Origin: Streptomyces capitiformicae
GTDB lineage: Bacteria > Actinomycetota > Actinomycetes > Streptomycetales > Streptomycetaceae
Direction: 5' to 3'
DNA length: 64,000 nucleotides
Assembly (NCBI RefSeq): GCF_002214185.1
Contig: NZ_CP022161.1
Location: 1,983,767-2,047,766 of the forward strand
Shown: positions 51,744 through 59,444 of the stretch, piece after piece
Numbering within the stretch: position 1 is the stretch's first letter
How the letters are laid out: every line of letters starts with the position of its first letter
Translations under genes and position numbers: made by a program
The notes under the pieces: generated by a model
Seen by the model: the letters and a program-made list of their open reading frames with translations, nothing else
Databases searched by the model: none
What the model was told of the DNA's origin: nothing

Positions 51744-52838
51744 GTGTCGTCCGTTTCTTCCCTGTCCGTCCTGCTGGCGGCCGCGTCGCCGTCGCCGTCT
51801 CCCTCGGAGACGCCGACGACGCCCGCGGTGCCCACGCTGGAGGACGCCCAGGAGAGCGCGACCAACGCCGCCAGCTGGGTGGAGGAGAACTGGTCCACAT
51901 GGCTGGCCATCGGTCTCCGCGTCCTGCTGATCGTGGTGATAGCGGCGGTGCTGAGAGTGGTGGTCCGGCGGGCGATCACCAAGCTGATAGACCGGATGAA
52001 CCGCTCCGTCCCGGGCGTCGAGGGCACCACCCTCGGCGGGCTCCTGGTGAACGTCGAGCGTCGCCGCCAGCGTTCCCAGGCCATCGGTTCGGTGCTGCGC
52101 TCGGTGGCGTCCTTCCTCATCATGGGCACCGCCGCCCTGATGGTCCTCGCCACGTTCGAGATCAACCTCGCCCCGCTGCTGGCCTCGGCAGGTGTCGCGG
52201 GCGTGGCCATCGGTTTCGGCGCCCGGAACCTGGTCACGGACTTCCTCTCCGGCGTCTTCATGATCCTTGAGGACCAGTACGGCGTCGGCGACACCGTCGA
52301 CGCGGGCGTCGCCTCCGGCGAGGTCATCGAGGTCGGCCTGCGCGTCACCAAGCTGCGCGGCGACAACGGCGAGATCTGGTACGTCCGCAACGGCGAGGTC
52401 AAGCGCATCGGCAACCTCTCCCAGGGCTGGGCCACGGCCGGCGTCAACGTCACGGTCCGCCACGACGAGGACCTCGACAGGGTCCGTCGTACTCTCCTGG
52501 CGGTCGGCGAGGAGATGAGCAAGGAGGAGCCCTGGAACGAGCTCCTGTGGGGCCCGATCGAGGTCCTCGGCCTCGACGACGTGCTCCTGGACTCCATGGT
52601 GGTCCGCGTCTCCGCCAAGACCATGCCCGGCAAGGCCCTCACCGTCGAACGCGAACTCCGCTGGCGCATCAAGAAGGCCTTCGACGCCGCCGACATCCGC
52701 ATCGTCGGCCAACTCCCGCCGGAACTGGCCGCCGACGCCGACGACCCCACGGCAGGCGTGGCGGCCCCGTCCGTCTACGCCAACACGACTTCCCCGCAGT
52801 CGGAACGGGCGACCCCGATCACCCCGACGACGAAGTAG
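51744..52838 (+). CDS. MscS-family mechanosensitive channel
   Basis: 364 residues starting at a GTG with CTGGAGG upstream. An Ala/Ser/Pro N-terminus is followed by membrane helices (WLAIGLRVLLIVVIAAVLRV near 52-72; SFLIMGTAALMVLATFEINL near 125-145). The pore-lining TM3 has the Gly/Ala pattern: LLASAGVAGVAIGFGARNLV, then TDFLSGVFMILEDQYGVGD. The cytoplasmic beta domain is complete (GEVIEVGLRVTKLRGDNGEI). It should release solutes on hypo-osmotic shock. The gene ends before a strong terminator. Confidence 0.95.
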   Translation: MSSVSSLSVLLAAASPSPSPSETPTTPAVPTLEDAQESATNAASWVEENWSTWLAIGLRVLLIVVIAAVLRVVVRRAITKLIDRMNRSVPGVEGTTLGGLLVNVERRRQRSQAIGSVLRSVASFLIMGTAALMVLATFEINLAPLLASAGVAGVAIGFGARNLVTDFLSGVFMILEDQYGVGDTVDAGVASGEVIEVGLRVTKLRGDNGEIWYVRNGEVKRIGNLSQGWATAGVNVTVRHDEDLDRVRRTLLAVGEEMSKEEPWNELLWGPIEVLGLDDVLLDSMVVRVSAKTMPGKALTVERELRWRIKKAFDAADIRIVGQLPPELAADADDPTAGVAAPSVYANTTSPQSERATPITPTTK

Positions 52839-52857
52839 GCGGCACAAGCCGTACGCA

Positions 52858-52896
52858 GGAGAGGCGCCGCCCGGATGCTCCGGGCGGCGCCTCTCC
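52858..52896 (+). terminator. Strong hairpin terminator after the MscS gene
   Basis: GGAGAGGCGCCGCCCGG (52858-52874) pairs with CCGGGCGGCGCCTCTCC (52880-52896) around a 5-base loop. It probably also stops the convergent permease transcript. Confidence 0.9.
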
Positions 52897-52989
52897 ACGT
52901 CCGCGCGGGCGCGCCGTGACGTCCACGCCGACGGCGCCCCGGGAGGCCCCCCGTGGCTCCCCGGAACGCCGGTTCTCAGGCGGTCGGCG

Positions 52990-54351
52990 CTATGCGTACC
53001 GCAGTTCCGTCGGCCGTACCGTCCGCCGCAGCAGCGGCAGTGACGTGGCTGCCGCCAGGAGGCAGCAGGCGTAGACCGCGAAGGGGACCAGCAGGGACCC
53101 GATCGGCAGTACGAGGGCGCCGCCCAGGGCGGAGGCGTACACGACGGCGATCGCCGTGCCCCCCAGGCCGGCGACCAGCATCGACGGTGCCAGCGGCAGC
53201 GCGGTCTCCAGAAGGAGGGCCCGGCCCAGCACCTCGTGCGGCACCCCGGCGGCGACCTGGGCCGCCAGGCCGCGGCGGCGGGTGGAGAGGGACTCGGCCG
53301 TGCCGACGGCCAGGGCGAAGAGGGTGATGGCGAAGCCGACGAGGATGGCGGTGACGGTGAGGTTCAGACCGGTGATGTAGAAGGCCCGGTCCTCGGCCAG
53401 ATACTGCTCTTCGTCGAGAACCGCGATCAGCGCCTGCCGTACCCCGATGAACCCGGCACCGACGACGGTCCCCATGAGGACGGCCGCGTGCGTGCGGGCC
53501 GCCGCCCACGGGTCGTCGCGCAGCCGCTCCGCGGCGATCAGGACCGCCGGGTTCCCGGTACGGGCGGCGAGCAGCCGGCCGGTGACCTTCGAGACGAAGC
53601 CCGACAGCAGCACCGCGCCCGCGCCCACCGCGAGCAGCGCACCGCAGACCGTCAGCGGGGCCTTCCCGTAGGAGCTGCCGGGCGCGTTCGTGTTGGTGGT
53701 GGCCATGGCGGCGAGTGCCACGAGCACCAGCAGGCCCACCGCTCCCAGAAAGACGATGCCGGACCCCCGCCCGGAGCGCGGCCCCACCCGCCGTACCCAG
53801 CCCAGCGGAGAGGCCACCACCCGGCGCAGCGCCAGCACGCTCGTGACCGCGCCCAGCACCGGCACGCCCAACGCCACCAGCACGATCCCCACCCAGGCCA
53901 GGGCCGGGTGGTCCGGCCACTCGCGCACCATGAGCAGCACGAAGAAGACGGTGGCGACCACCGAGCCGACCAGACAGGCCAGCCCCGTCTCCAGAGCGGC
54001 GATCCGGCGCACCTGGCCCGCCGACGCCCCGGCCAGCCGCAGCCCGGCCAGCCGCCGGTCCCGGTGCACGGCGCCCACGCGGGCGCACTGGCCCAGGAAG
54101 CCGAGGACCGGAATCAGCAGGAGCAGCAGGGTCAGGATCACGCCGGAACGCTCACCGGGGTTGTCCAGCAGACCGTTGGCCAGTGGGACGCGGTAGTGGC
54201 CCCGCAGCACGGCCAGCACGGCCGCCGCCATGCCGAACGCCGTCGCCAGCGCGGCCCCCAGCCCCGTCAGCGTCACCCGCCACCACTCGCGCCGGTCGGA
54301 ACCCCGGGTCAGCAGGAGGGCCAGGCGGAGATCGTTCGTGAGCGCGCTCAC
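52990..54351 (-). CDS. FtsX-like ABC transporter permease
   Basis: 453 residues from a GTG at 54351 overlapping the ATPase stop (GTGA). Two FtsX-type membrane blocks can be recognised: SGVILTLLLLLIPVLGFLGQ and TGLACLVGSVVATVFFVLLM in the first half, NLTVTAILVGFAITLFALAV and LPIGSLLVPFAVYACCLLAA in the second. Such permeases, with MacB/LolD-like ATPases, export lipids, peptides or antibiotics or confer resistance. It is shorter than the usual two-module form. The operon with PadR suggests inducible export. Confidence 0.88.
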   Translation of the reverse strand: MSALTNDLRLALLLTRGSDRREWWRVTLTGLGAALATAFGMAAAVLAVLRGHYRVPLANGLLDNPGERSGVILTLLLLLIPVLGFLGQCARVGAVHRDRRLAGLRLAGASAGQVRRIAALETGLACLVGSVVATVFFVLLMVREWPDHPALAWVGIVLVALGVPVLGAVTSVLALRRVVASPLGWVRRVGPRSGRGSGIVFLGAVGLLVLVALAAMATTNTNAPGSSYGKAPLTVCGALLAVGAGAVLLSGFVSKVTGRLLAARTGNPAVLIAAERLRDDPWAAARTHAAVLMGTVVGAGFIGVRQALIAVLDEEQYLAEDRAFYITGLNLTVTAILVGFAITLFALAVGTAESLSTRRRGLAAQVAAGVPHEVLGRALLLETALPLAPSMLVAGLGGTAIAVVYASALGGALVLPIGSLLVPFAVYACCLLAAATSLPLLRRTVRPTELRYA

Positions 54352-55076
54352 CTGGACACCTCCAGCGACCCCACCGACGCGTCGGCCCCGGACACCACGA
54401 CGCCGTCCTTCAGCGTGACCACGCGGTCCGCGTACGCCGCGATCTGCGCGTCGTGCGTGATCAGCAGCACCGCCGTACCGGACTCCCGGGCCGTGTGGAC
54501 CAGCGCCGTCATCACCTGCTCGCTCGCCAGCGAGTCCAGCGCGCCGGTCGGCTCGTCCGCGAACACCACCTTCGGCCCGGTCACCAGTGCCCGCGCCAGC
54601 GACACCCGCTGCGCCTGCCCGCCGCTCATCTCGCCGGGCCGTTGCTCCTCCTGCCCCCGTACGCCGAACCGCTCCAGCCACTCACCGGCCCGCGCCCGCG
54701 CCTGAAGGCGGGGCGTGCCCGCGAGCAGCAGCGGCAGCGCCACATTGTCGACGGCCGTCAGCTCGGGGATCAGCTGCCCGAACTGGAAGACGACCCCGAA
54801 GTCCGTACGCCTCAGCTCGCTGAGCTGCTTCTCCGGGAACTGGTCCAGCCGGTTCCCGGCATACGCCACCGAGCCCTCGTCCGGCCGTACGATCCCCGAC
54901 AGGCAGTGCAGCAGCGTGGACTTGCCGCTGCCGCTGGCCCCCGTGACGGCGAGGATCTCGCCCGCGCCCAGCTCCAGTGACGCACCGCGCAGCGCCCGCG
55001 TCCTGCCGTGCTCCTTGACGAGGCCACGGGCCGCGAGCAGCGGCACGGGCGTCTTCTTCGTGGTGTTCTCACTCAC
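54348..55076 (-). CDS. ABC transporter ATPase (LolD/MacB-like)
   Basis: 242 residues from a GTG at 55076 (VSENTTKKTPVPLLAARGLV). Walker A AVTGASGSGKSTLLHCLSG, Q-loop VVFQFGQLIPELT, signature MSGGQAQRVSLARAL, Walker B KVVFADEPTGALDS and H-loop LLITHDAQIAAYADR are all present. The 'PTGALDS' form is typical of ATPases that power FtsX-like permeases. The start overlaps the PadR stop and the end overlaps the permease start, so the three genes are one translationally coupled unit. Confidence 0.95.
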   Translation of the reverse strand: MSENTTKKTPVPLLAARGLVKEHGRTRALRGASLELGAGEILAVTGASGSGKSTLLHCLSGIVRPDEGSVAYAGNRLDQFPEKQLSELRRTDFGVVFQFGQLIPELTAVDNVALPLLLAGTPRLQARARAGEWLERFGVRGQEEQRPGEMSGGQAQRVSLARALVTGPKVVFADEPTGALDSLASEQVMTALVHTARESGTAVLLITHDAQIAAYADRVVTLKDGVVVSGADASVGSLEVSR

Positions 55077-55606
55077 GCTGTGTCGACCTCCGCGGTCAGG
55101 GTGGTCAGCCGGGCCGCGGTGGTGTTCATCCAGCGGAGGTCGGCGTCGAGATGGTTGAGGGCGTAGTCCGCCGAGAGCAGGGTCGCGAGATCGGATCCCG
55201 GCGTGGTCTTCAGGGCCGTCAGCTCCCGCATCCGCGCCATGTGCGCGGCGCGCTGCGCCTGGAGGTAGGCGGCCGGGTCGCCGTCGGAGAGGATCGAGAC
55301 GACGAGCTTGGCGAAGATCTCGTTCGTCACGAACGGCGCGGGCGGCGCGATCTCCCCGGCCCACTTCGCCAGTTCGCGCGCCCCCTCGTCCGTCGAGCGG
55401 TACATCGTCCGCTCCGGACCGCTCTCCGCCTCGGTGCCGTCGACCTCGGCGAGCCCGTCGCGGACCAGCCGCTGCAGGGTCGTGTAGACCTGCCCGTAGG
55501 CCAGCGGTCTGGCCTGCGGGAAGCGTTCGTCGTGGCGTCGCTTGAGGTCGTAGCCATGGCTCGGCCCACTGGCGAGCAGCCCCAACAGGATGTGACGGGT
55601 GCTCAT
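55073..55606 (-). CDS. PadR-family transcriptional regulator
   Basis: 177 residues from the ATG at 55606. The N-terminal winged helix reads RHILLGLLASGPSHGYDLKR, ARPLAYGQVYTTLQRLVRDG and the wing LAEVDGTEAESGPERTMYRS. A C-terminal helical region (TNEIFAKLVVSILSDGDPAA) forms the dimer and ligand cavity. PadR proteins repress nearby genes, often ABC exporters, until they bind a small molecule. It heads the PadR-ATPase-permease operon, with operator-like repeats just upstream. Confidence 0.93.
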   Translation of the reverse strand: MSTRHILLGLLASGPSHGYDLKRRHDERFPQARPLAYGQVYTTLQRLVRDGLAEVDGTEAESGPERTMYRSTDEGARELAKWAGEIAPPAPFVTNEIFAKLVVSILSDGDPAAYLQAQRAAHMARMRELTALKTTPGSDLATLLSADYALNHLDADLRWMNTTAARLTTLTAEVDTA

Positions 55607-55618
55607 GCGGACCAGTAT

Positions 55619-55673
55619 GCACTGAGTACATGTACTGAGTGAATAGCTTTTTGGAATCTCTGTACTGAGTGAA
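55619..55673. promoter_or_regulatory. Repeated sites upstream of padR, candidate operators
   Basis: AGTACATGTACT (55625-55636) is a perfect palindrome. TGTACTGAGTGAA occurs twice exactly, at 55631-55643 and 55661-55673, 30 bases apart, with an inverted half (actgagtaca) at 55621. Two sites on the same helical face at 30 bases suit a PadR dimer pair. Confidence 0.7.
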
Positions 55674-55835
55674 CAGTGGGGGCGTGAAGAGTGGAGAAGG
55701 GGGGCGTGAGACCTCGGGCGCCGGCGTGAGCAAAACCATGATGTCCCCCCGCCCACGTCTGCGGCGGCGCCCGCTGGGTAGGGCTGGAGTACCCCGGACC
55801 CGCATCCATCGCCGTACGACGACAAGGAGGCCCCC

Positions 55836-56072
55836 GTGGCCGCACCCGCACAGCTTCCGACCTCGACCCGCTCCAAACGCGCGTCGGAGCCCCATCAACT
55901 CGTCGAACCCCACGTCTGCGTCTTCAGCGCGGAGGGCCCGTGCGCGGACGTCCCGCTCACCAGTGAGCCCCCGCTCCCGGACGCCGAGCCCCTCACCAGC
56001 GAGCCGCCTCTCACCGACGCGGCCCCCCTCACCAGCGAACCCACGTCCAACGGCGCCGCATCGGGGGTCTAG
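55836..56072 (+). CDS. Small acidic repeat peptide encoded just before malQ
   Basis: 78 residues from a GTG at 55836, with AAGGAGG at 5 bases. The N-terminal half is mixed (KRASEPHQLVEPHVCVFSAE), with two cysteines; the C-terminal half repeats PLTSEPPL-type units: PLTSEPPLPDAE, PLTSEPPLTDAA and PLTSEP. The stop TAG touches the malQ ATG directly. There is no signal peptide or membrane segment. The ribosome-binding site and adjacency support expression with malQ. Function unknown. Confidence 0.6.
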   Translation: MAAPAQLPTSTRSKRASEPHQLVEPHVCVFSAEGPCADVPLTSEPPLPDAEPLTSEPPLTDAAPLTSEPTSNGAASGV

Positions 56073-58172
56073 ATGCCACCACGCCCGGCCGATCCCGGGG
56101 ATCCACCGGGGACGCCGCTGTCCCGGCTCGCCGCGCTGCACGGCGTCGCCACCTCCTACAGCCCCTCCCCGGACCGTACGGTCGCGGCCTCGGACGGCGC
56201 GGTCGTCGCCACCCTCGCCGCGCTGGACGTCGACGCGAGCACCCCGGAGGCCGTGGACACCGCCCTCGCGGCACGCGAACGGCAGCTGAGCGGACGGTTG
56301 TTGCCGCCGACCGTGGTGTGCTGGGGCGACGGCCCGGCCTCCGCCGCCCTGGCCGCCCTCCCGGACGGCACCCGGCTGCGCATCGAGACCGAGCAGGGCG
56401 AACTCCGGTCCACGGTCGAGAAGTTGCCCCCAGGTGTGCACGCGCTGCGCGCCACGACCCCCGACGGCCGCACCGCCGAGGCCCACCTCGTCGTGGCCCC
56501 GCCCCGTCTGCCCGCCCCGCCCGGCCGCACGTACGGCCTCCTCGTGCAGCTCTACTCCCTGCTCTCCCGGCGCAGTTGGGGCATGGGCGACCTCGGCGAC
56601 CTGGCCGAGCTCACCGCCTGGGCCGGCCGCGCCCTCGGCGCCGGATTCGTCCAGGTCAACCCGCTGCACGCGGGCGTCCCGGGCGCCCCCACGGACCCGT
56701 CCCCGTACCGCCCCTCCTCGCGCCGCTATCCCGACCCCGTCCACCTCCGCGTCGAGGACATCCCGGAGTACCCGTACGCCGTCGCCTCCACCGACGACCG
56801 CCACCGGCTCGGCGGGCTGCTGGAACGGGCCGCGCGTCTGCGCGAATCCGTCCTGGCCAAGGGCGAGTTGATCGACCGGGATGCGGTGTGGGAGCTCAAG
56901 CGGCAGGCGCTGGAAGTCGTACGTGCCGCGCCGCTGGGGCCCGGCCGGCGGGCCGCGTACTGCGACTTCCTCGCCGAGGAGGGCGAGGCGCTGGAGGACC
57001 ACGCCACCTGGTGCGCGTTCGCCGAGGTGTACGGCTCCGACTGGCACCGTTGGCCACCGGGCCTGCGCGACCCCCGCTCCGCCGAAACCGCCCGCGCCCG
57101 CGCGGAGCTGATGGACCGCGTCGACTTCCACACCCGCCTGGCCTGGCTCACCGACGCCCAGCTGGGCGCCGCGCAACGCTCCGCGCGCGACGCCGGCATG
57201 CCGATCGGCCTCGTGCACGACCTGGCGGTCGGCGTCCATCCGGGCGGCGCCGACGCCTGGGCCCAGCAGGAGTACTTCGCGGCCGGCATGTCCATCGGCG
57301 CGCCCCCCGACGCCTTCAACTCCCGCGGCCAGGACTGGGGTCTGCCCCCCTGGCGCCCCGACCGCCTCGCCGAGTCCGGCTACGCCCCCTACCGCCGCCT
57401 CCTGCGTGCCCTCCTCCGCCACGCGGGAGCGCTGCGCATCGACCACGTCATGGGCCTCTTCCGCCTGTGGTGGGTGCCACAGGGCCGACCGCCGACGGAG
57501 GGCACGTACGTCCGCTACGACGCCGACGCCATGCTCGCGATCCTGGTGCTGGAGGCCTCGCGGGCCGGGGCCCTGGTGATCGGTGAGGACCTGGGGACGG
57601 TCGAGCCCGGCGTCCGCGAGGCGCTCGACGAGCGGGGCGTGCTGGGTACGTCGGTGATGTGGTTCGAGCGGGACTGGCAGGGGACGGGCCGCCCCCTGCC
57701 GCCCGAGCGCTGGCGAGCGAACTGCCTCGCCACCGCCACCACCCACGACCTCCCGCCCACCGCCTCCCGCCTCACCGGCGACCACGTCGAACTCCGCCAC
57801 GGCCTGGGCCTGCTGCCCCGCCCCCTGGAGGAGGAGCGGGCCGAGGCCGCCGCCGACACGGGGGAGTGGCTGGCCCTACTGGCCCGCCTCGGCCTCCTGA
57901 ACGGCACCCACGGAGGCATCTCCGCCGCCTCCGAGGAGGCCGAGATCCAGGCCGTCCACCGCTTCCTGCTCCGCACCCCCGCCCGCATGATCGGCCTCTG
58001 GCTCCCGGACACGGTCGGCGACCGCCGCCCCCAGAACCTTCCCGGCACGTGGGACCAGTACCCGAACTGGCGCCTCCCCATCGCCGACGCGATGGGTCGC
58101 CCCGTGACCTTGGAGGACTTGGCGGTATCACCTCGCCTGCATGCGCTGGTGGATGTGCTGAGGGGCGCCTGA
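56073..58172 (+). CDS. malQ: 4-alpha-glucanotransferase MalQ
   Basis: 699 residues, GH77 family, which transfers alpha-1,4-glucan segments between maltodextrins. An actinobacterial N-terminal beta domain (residues 1-150) precedes the barrel, which has RSWGMGDLGDLAELTAWAGR, LRIDHVMGLFRLWWVPQG (catalytic Asp), LVIGEDLGTVEPGVREAL (acid/base Glu) and TTHDLPPTASRLTGDHVEL (third acid). The C-terminus includes LPGTWDQYPNWRLPIADAMG. Length fits actinobacterial MalQ. No glycogen genes are adjacent. Confidence 0.95.
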   Translation: MPPRPADPGDPPGTPLSRLAALHGVATSYSPSPDRTVAASDGAVVATLAALDVDASTPEAVDTALAARERQLSGRLLPPTVVCWGDGPASAALAALPDGTRLRIETEQGELRSTVEKLPPGVHALRATTPDGRTAEAHLVVAPPRLPAPPGRTYGLLVQLYSLLSRRSWGMGDLGDLAELTAWAGRALGAGFVQVNPLHAGVPGAPTDPSPYRPSSRRYPDPVHLRVEDIPEYPYAVASTDDRHRLGGLLERAARLRESVLAKGELIDRDAVWELKRQALEVVRAAPLGPGRRAAYCDFLAEEGEALEDHATWCAFAEVYGSDWHRWPPGLRDPRSAETARARAELMDRVDFHTRLAWLTDAQLGAAQRSARDAGMPIGLVHDLAVGVHPGGADAWAQQEYFAAGMSIGAPPDAFNSRGQDWGLPPWRPDRLAESGYAPYRRLLRALLRHAGALRIDHVMGLFRLWWVPQGRPPTEGTYVRYDADAMLAILVLEASRAGALVIGEDLGTVEPGVREALDERGVLGTSVMWFERDWQGTGRPLPPERWRANCLATATTHDLPPTASRLTGDHVELRHGLGLLPRPLEEERAEAAADTGEWLALLARLGLLNGTHGGISAASEEAEIQAVHRFLLRTPARMIGLWLPDTVGDRRPQNLPGTWDQYPNWRLPIADAMGRPVTLEDLAVSPRLHALVDVLRGA

Positions 58173-58195
58173 CGGGTCGGGTGAGTGGGGTTGTC

Positions 58196-58320
58196 TGGCG
58201 GCTGCGGGTTGCATGTGGCTGGTCGCGCCCCGCGGCGGAGCCGCAGATGTCACAGCCCCGCGCCCCTTGAAGGCACGGGGGGGCACCCCCAGGTTCTTAG
58301 GGGCGCGGGGAACTGCGCGA
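58196..58320. repeat. Dispersed Streptomyces intergenic repeat, copy 2, with a long stem
   Basis: The region contains ggcggctgcgggttgcatgt, a GCGGCGGAGCCGC hairpin, and CCCCGCGCCCCT (58256-58267) that pairs with AGGGGCGCGGGG (58299-58310). The second arm continues aactgcgcga, shared with the copy near 42.85 kb. It lies after malQ and may end its transcript. Confidence 0.75.
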
Positions 58321-58419
58321 CCGGTCCCCATCCATCCGCAGCGGCCGAACAACCCGCATCCCCACTCCTTAGGCCCCCCCGCCTAGGCCAAGCGCACGCG
58401 GGTTCGTTACCTTTGGGCC

Positions 58420-58671
58420 GTGGACAAGAAGAACGCCCTGCGCGCCGGAGCCCTCGCCGCCGGTACGACGCTGATGATGCTGCTCATGTCGTCCCCCGCG
58501 CTCGCGCTGATCCCCGACGACGGTGACGACCCGGGCCCGGGCCTCAACGTGGCGGAAACGCTGGGCCTCTTCGTCGTGGCACCGATCGCGATCTTCGCGG
58601 TGATCACCGGCCTGGTCATGGTCCTGGACAGGTCCACCGACCGTCAGCCGAAGGCCAAGGCGAAGGCCTGA
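58420..58671 (+). CDS. Small membrane protein with N-terminal signal-like helix
   Basis: 83 residues from a GTG at 58420 with no strong ribosome-binding site. LRAGALAAGTTLMMLLMSSP is a signal sequence or first helix, followed by a short acidic outside loop (IPDDGDDPGPG). A second helix (LGLFVVAPIAIFAVITGLVM) precedes a basic tail (RSTDRQPKAKAKA). The topology is out-loop hairpin. It is a small conserved-looking actinobacterial protein of unknown function. Confidence 0.75.
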   Translation: MDKKNALRAGALAAGTTLMMLLMSSPALALIPDDGDDPGPGLNVAETLGLFVVAPIAIFAVITGLVMVLDRSTDRQPKAKAKA

Positions 58672-58761
58672 CCCCCGCCGCGACACCTCCGCAACACTTC
58701 TCGCCGAGGGCACCCACGCGCACCCGTGCGCCGAGGGTGCCCTCGGCGTGTCTCAGGGTCC

Positions 58762-59334
58762 TCACGGTCGCGGCGCGGTGAGGTACCGCTGAATCGTCGG
58801 CGCCAGCCACTCCACGATCTCCTCCCGCCCCAACGCCACCGCGGGCGGGAGCCGCAGCACGTACCGCGTCAGCGCCAGCCCCAGGACCTGTGAGGCGATC
58901 AGCGCCGCCCGGATCGGGGCCTGCTCCGGCTCCGGGCACACCCGCCGGGCCAGCGGAATCAACTGATCCCGGAAGACGCCCTGGATCCGCTCGGCCCCGG
59001 CCTGACTGGTGGCGCCGACCCGGAGCAGCGCGCTGAGCACCTCGTTCTCCTCCCAGAGATCGAGGAAGTGGGTCACCAAGACCCGGCCCACGTCCCGTGG
59101 ATCGAGCCCGGCGGGGTCGGGCAGCCGCAGGTCGACATCGAGCGCGGCGGCGTACAGCCCCTCCTTCGAGCCGTAGTACCGCATGACCATCGACGGGTCG
59201 ATCTTCGCCTCTTTGGCGATCGCCCGGATGGTGGCCCGGTCGTACCCCTCGGCGGCGAACCGCTCCCGCGCGGCCACGAGGATCGCGTGCCGCGTGGCAT
59301 CGGAGCGGCGGAGCGCCTTTTCCGTATCACTCAT
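58762..59334 (-). CDS. TetR-family transcriptional regulator
   Basis: 190 residues from the ATG at 59334 (MSDTEKALRRSDATRHAILV). The helix-turn-helix is EGYDRATIRAIAKEAKIDPS then MVMRYYGSKEGLYAAAL, exactly the TetR pattern. The ligand domain is helical (DVGRVLVTHFLDLWEENEVL; LIASQVLGLALTRYVLRLPP), of the TetR_C_25-like kind. It is divergent from the FAD monooxygenase gene with a 111-base gap filled with 14-bp repeats, which it most likely binds. Confidence 0.94.
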   Translation of the reverse strand: MSDTEKALRRSDATRHAILVAARERFAAEGYDRATIRAIAKEAKIDPSMVMRYYGSKEGLYAAALDVDLRLPDPAGLDPRDVGRVLVTHFLDLWEENEVLSALLRVGATSQAGAERIQGVFRDQLIPLARRVCPEPEQAPIRAALIASQVLGLALTRYVLRLPPAVALGREEIVEWLAPTIQRYLTAPRP

Positions 59335-59335
59335 G

Positions 59336-59432
59336 CCAACAAACGTAGGCCAACACGTGTTGACGTACAAGAGATGCCAACCTATGTTGGCAAACGAACG
59401 TTGGCCAACAGCCGTTGACCAACAAGCGTTGG
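59336..59432. promoter_or_regulatory. Array of 14-bp palindromic operator units between the TetR and monooxygenase genes
   Basis: Units of CCAACnnnnGTTGG: 59336-59349 (aaac, GTAGG), 59350-59363 (acgt, GTTGA), a degenerate 13-base unit, then 59377-59390 (ctat, perfect), 59391-59404 (CAAAC, gaac), 59405-59418 (agcc, GTTGA) and 59419-59432 (aagc, perfect). The last four are exactly 14 bases apart. Both promoters must lie here. Confidence 0.9.
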
Positions 59433-59444
59433 CAGGAGGCCGCC

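Noticed and set aside
54348..57800. Very long minus-strand open frame opposite malQ and across padR
   Set aside because: It is a composite of the ABC ATPase frame and antisense of malQ. MalQ has catalytic motifs, and the ATPase has a proper start at 55076.
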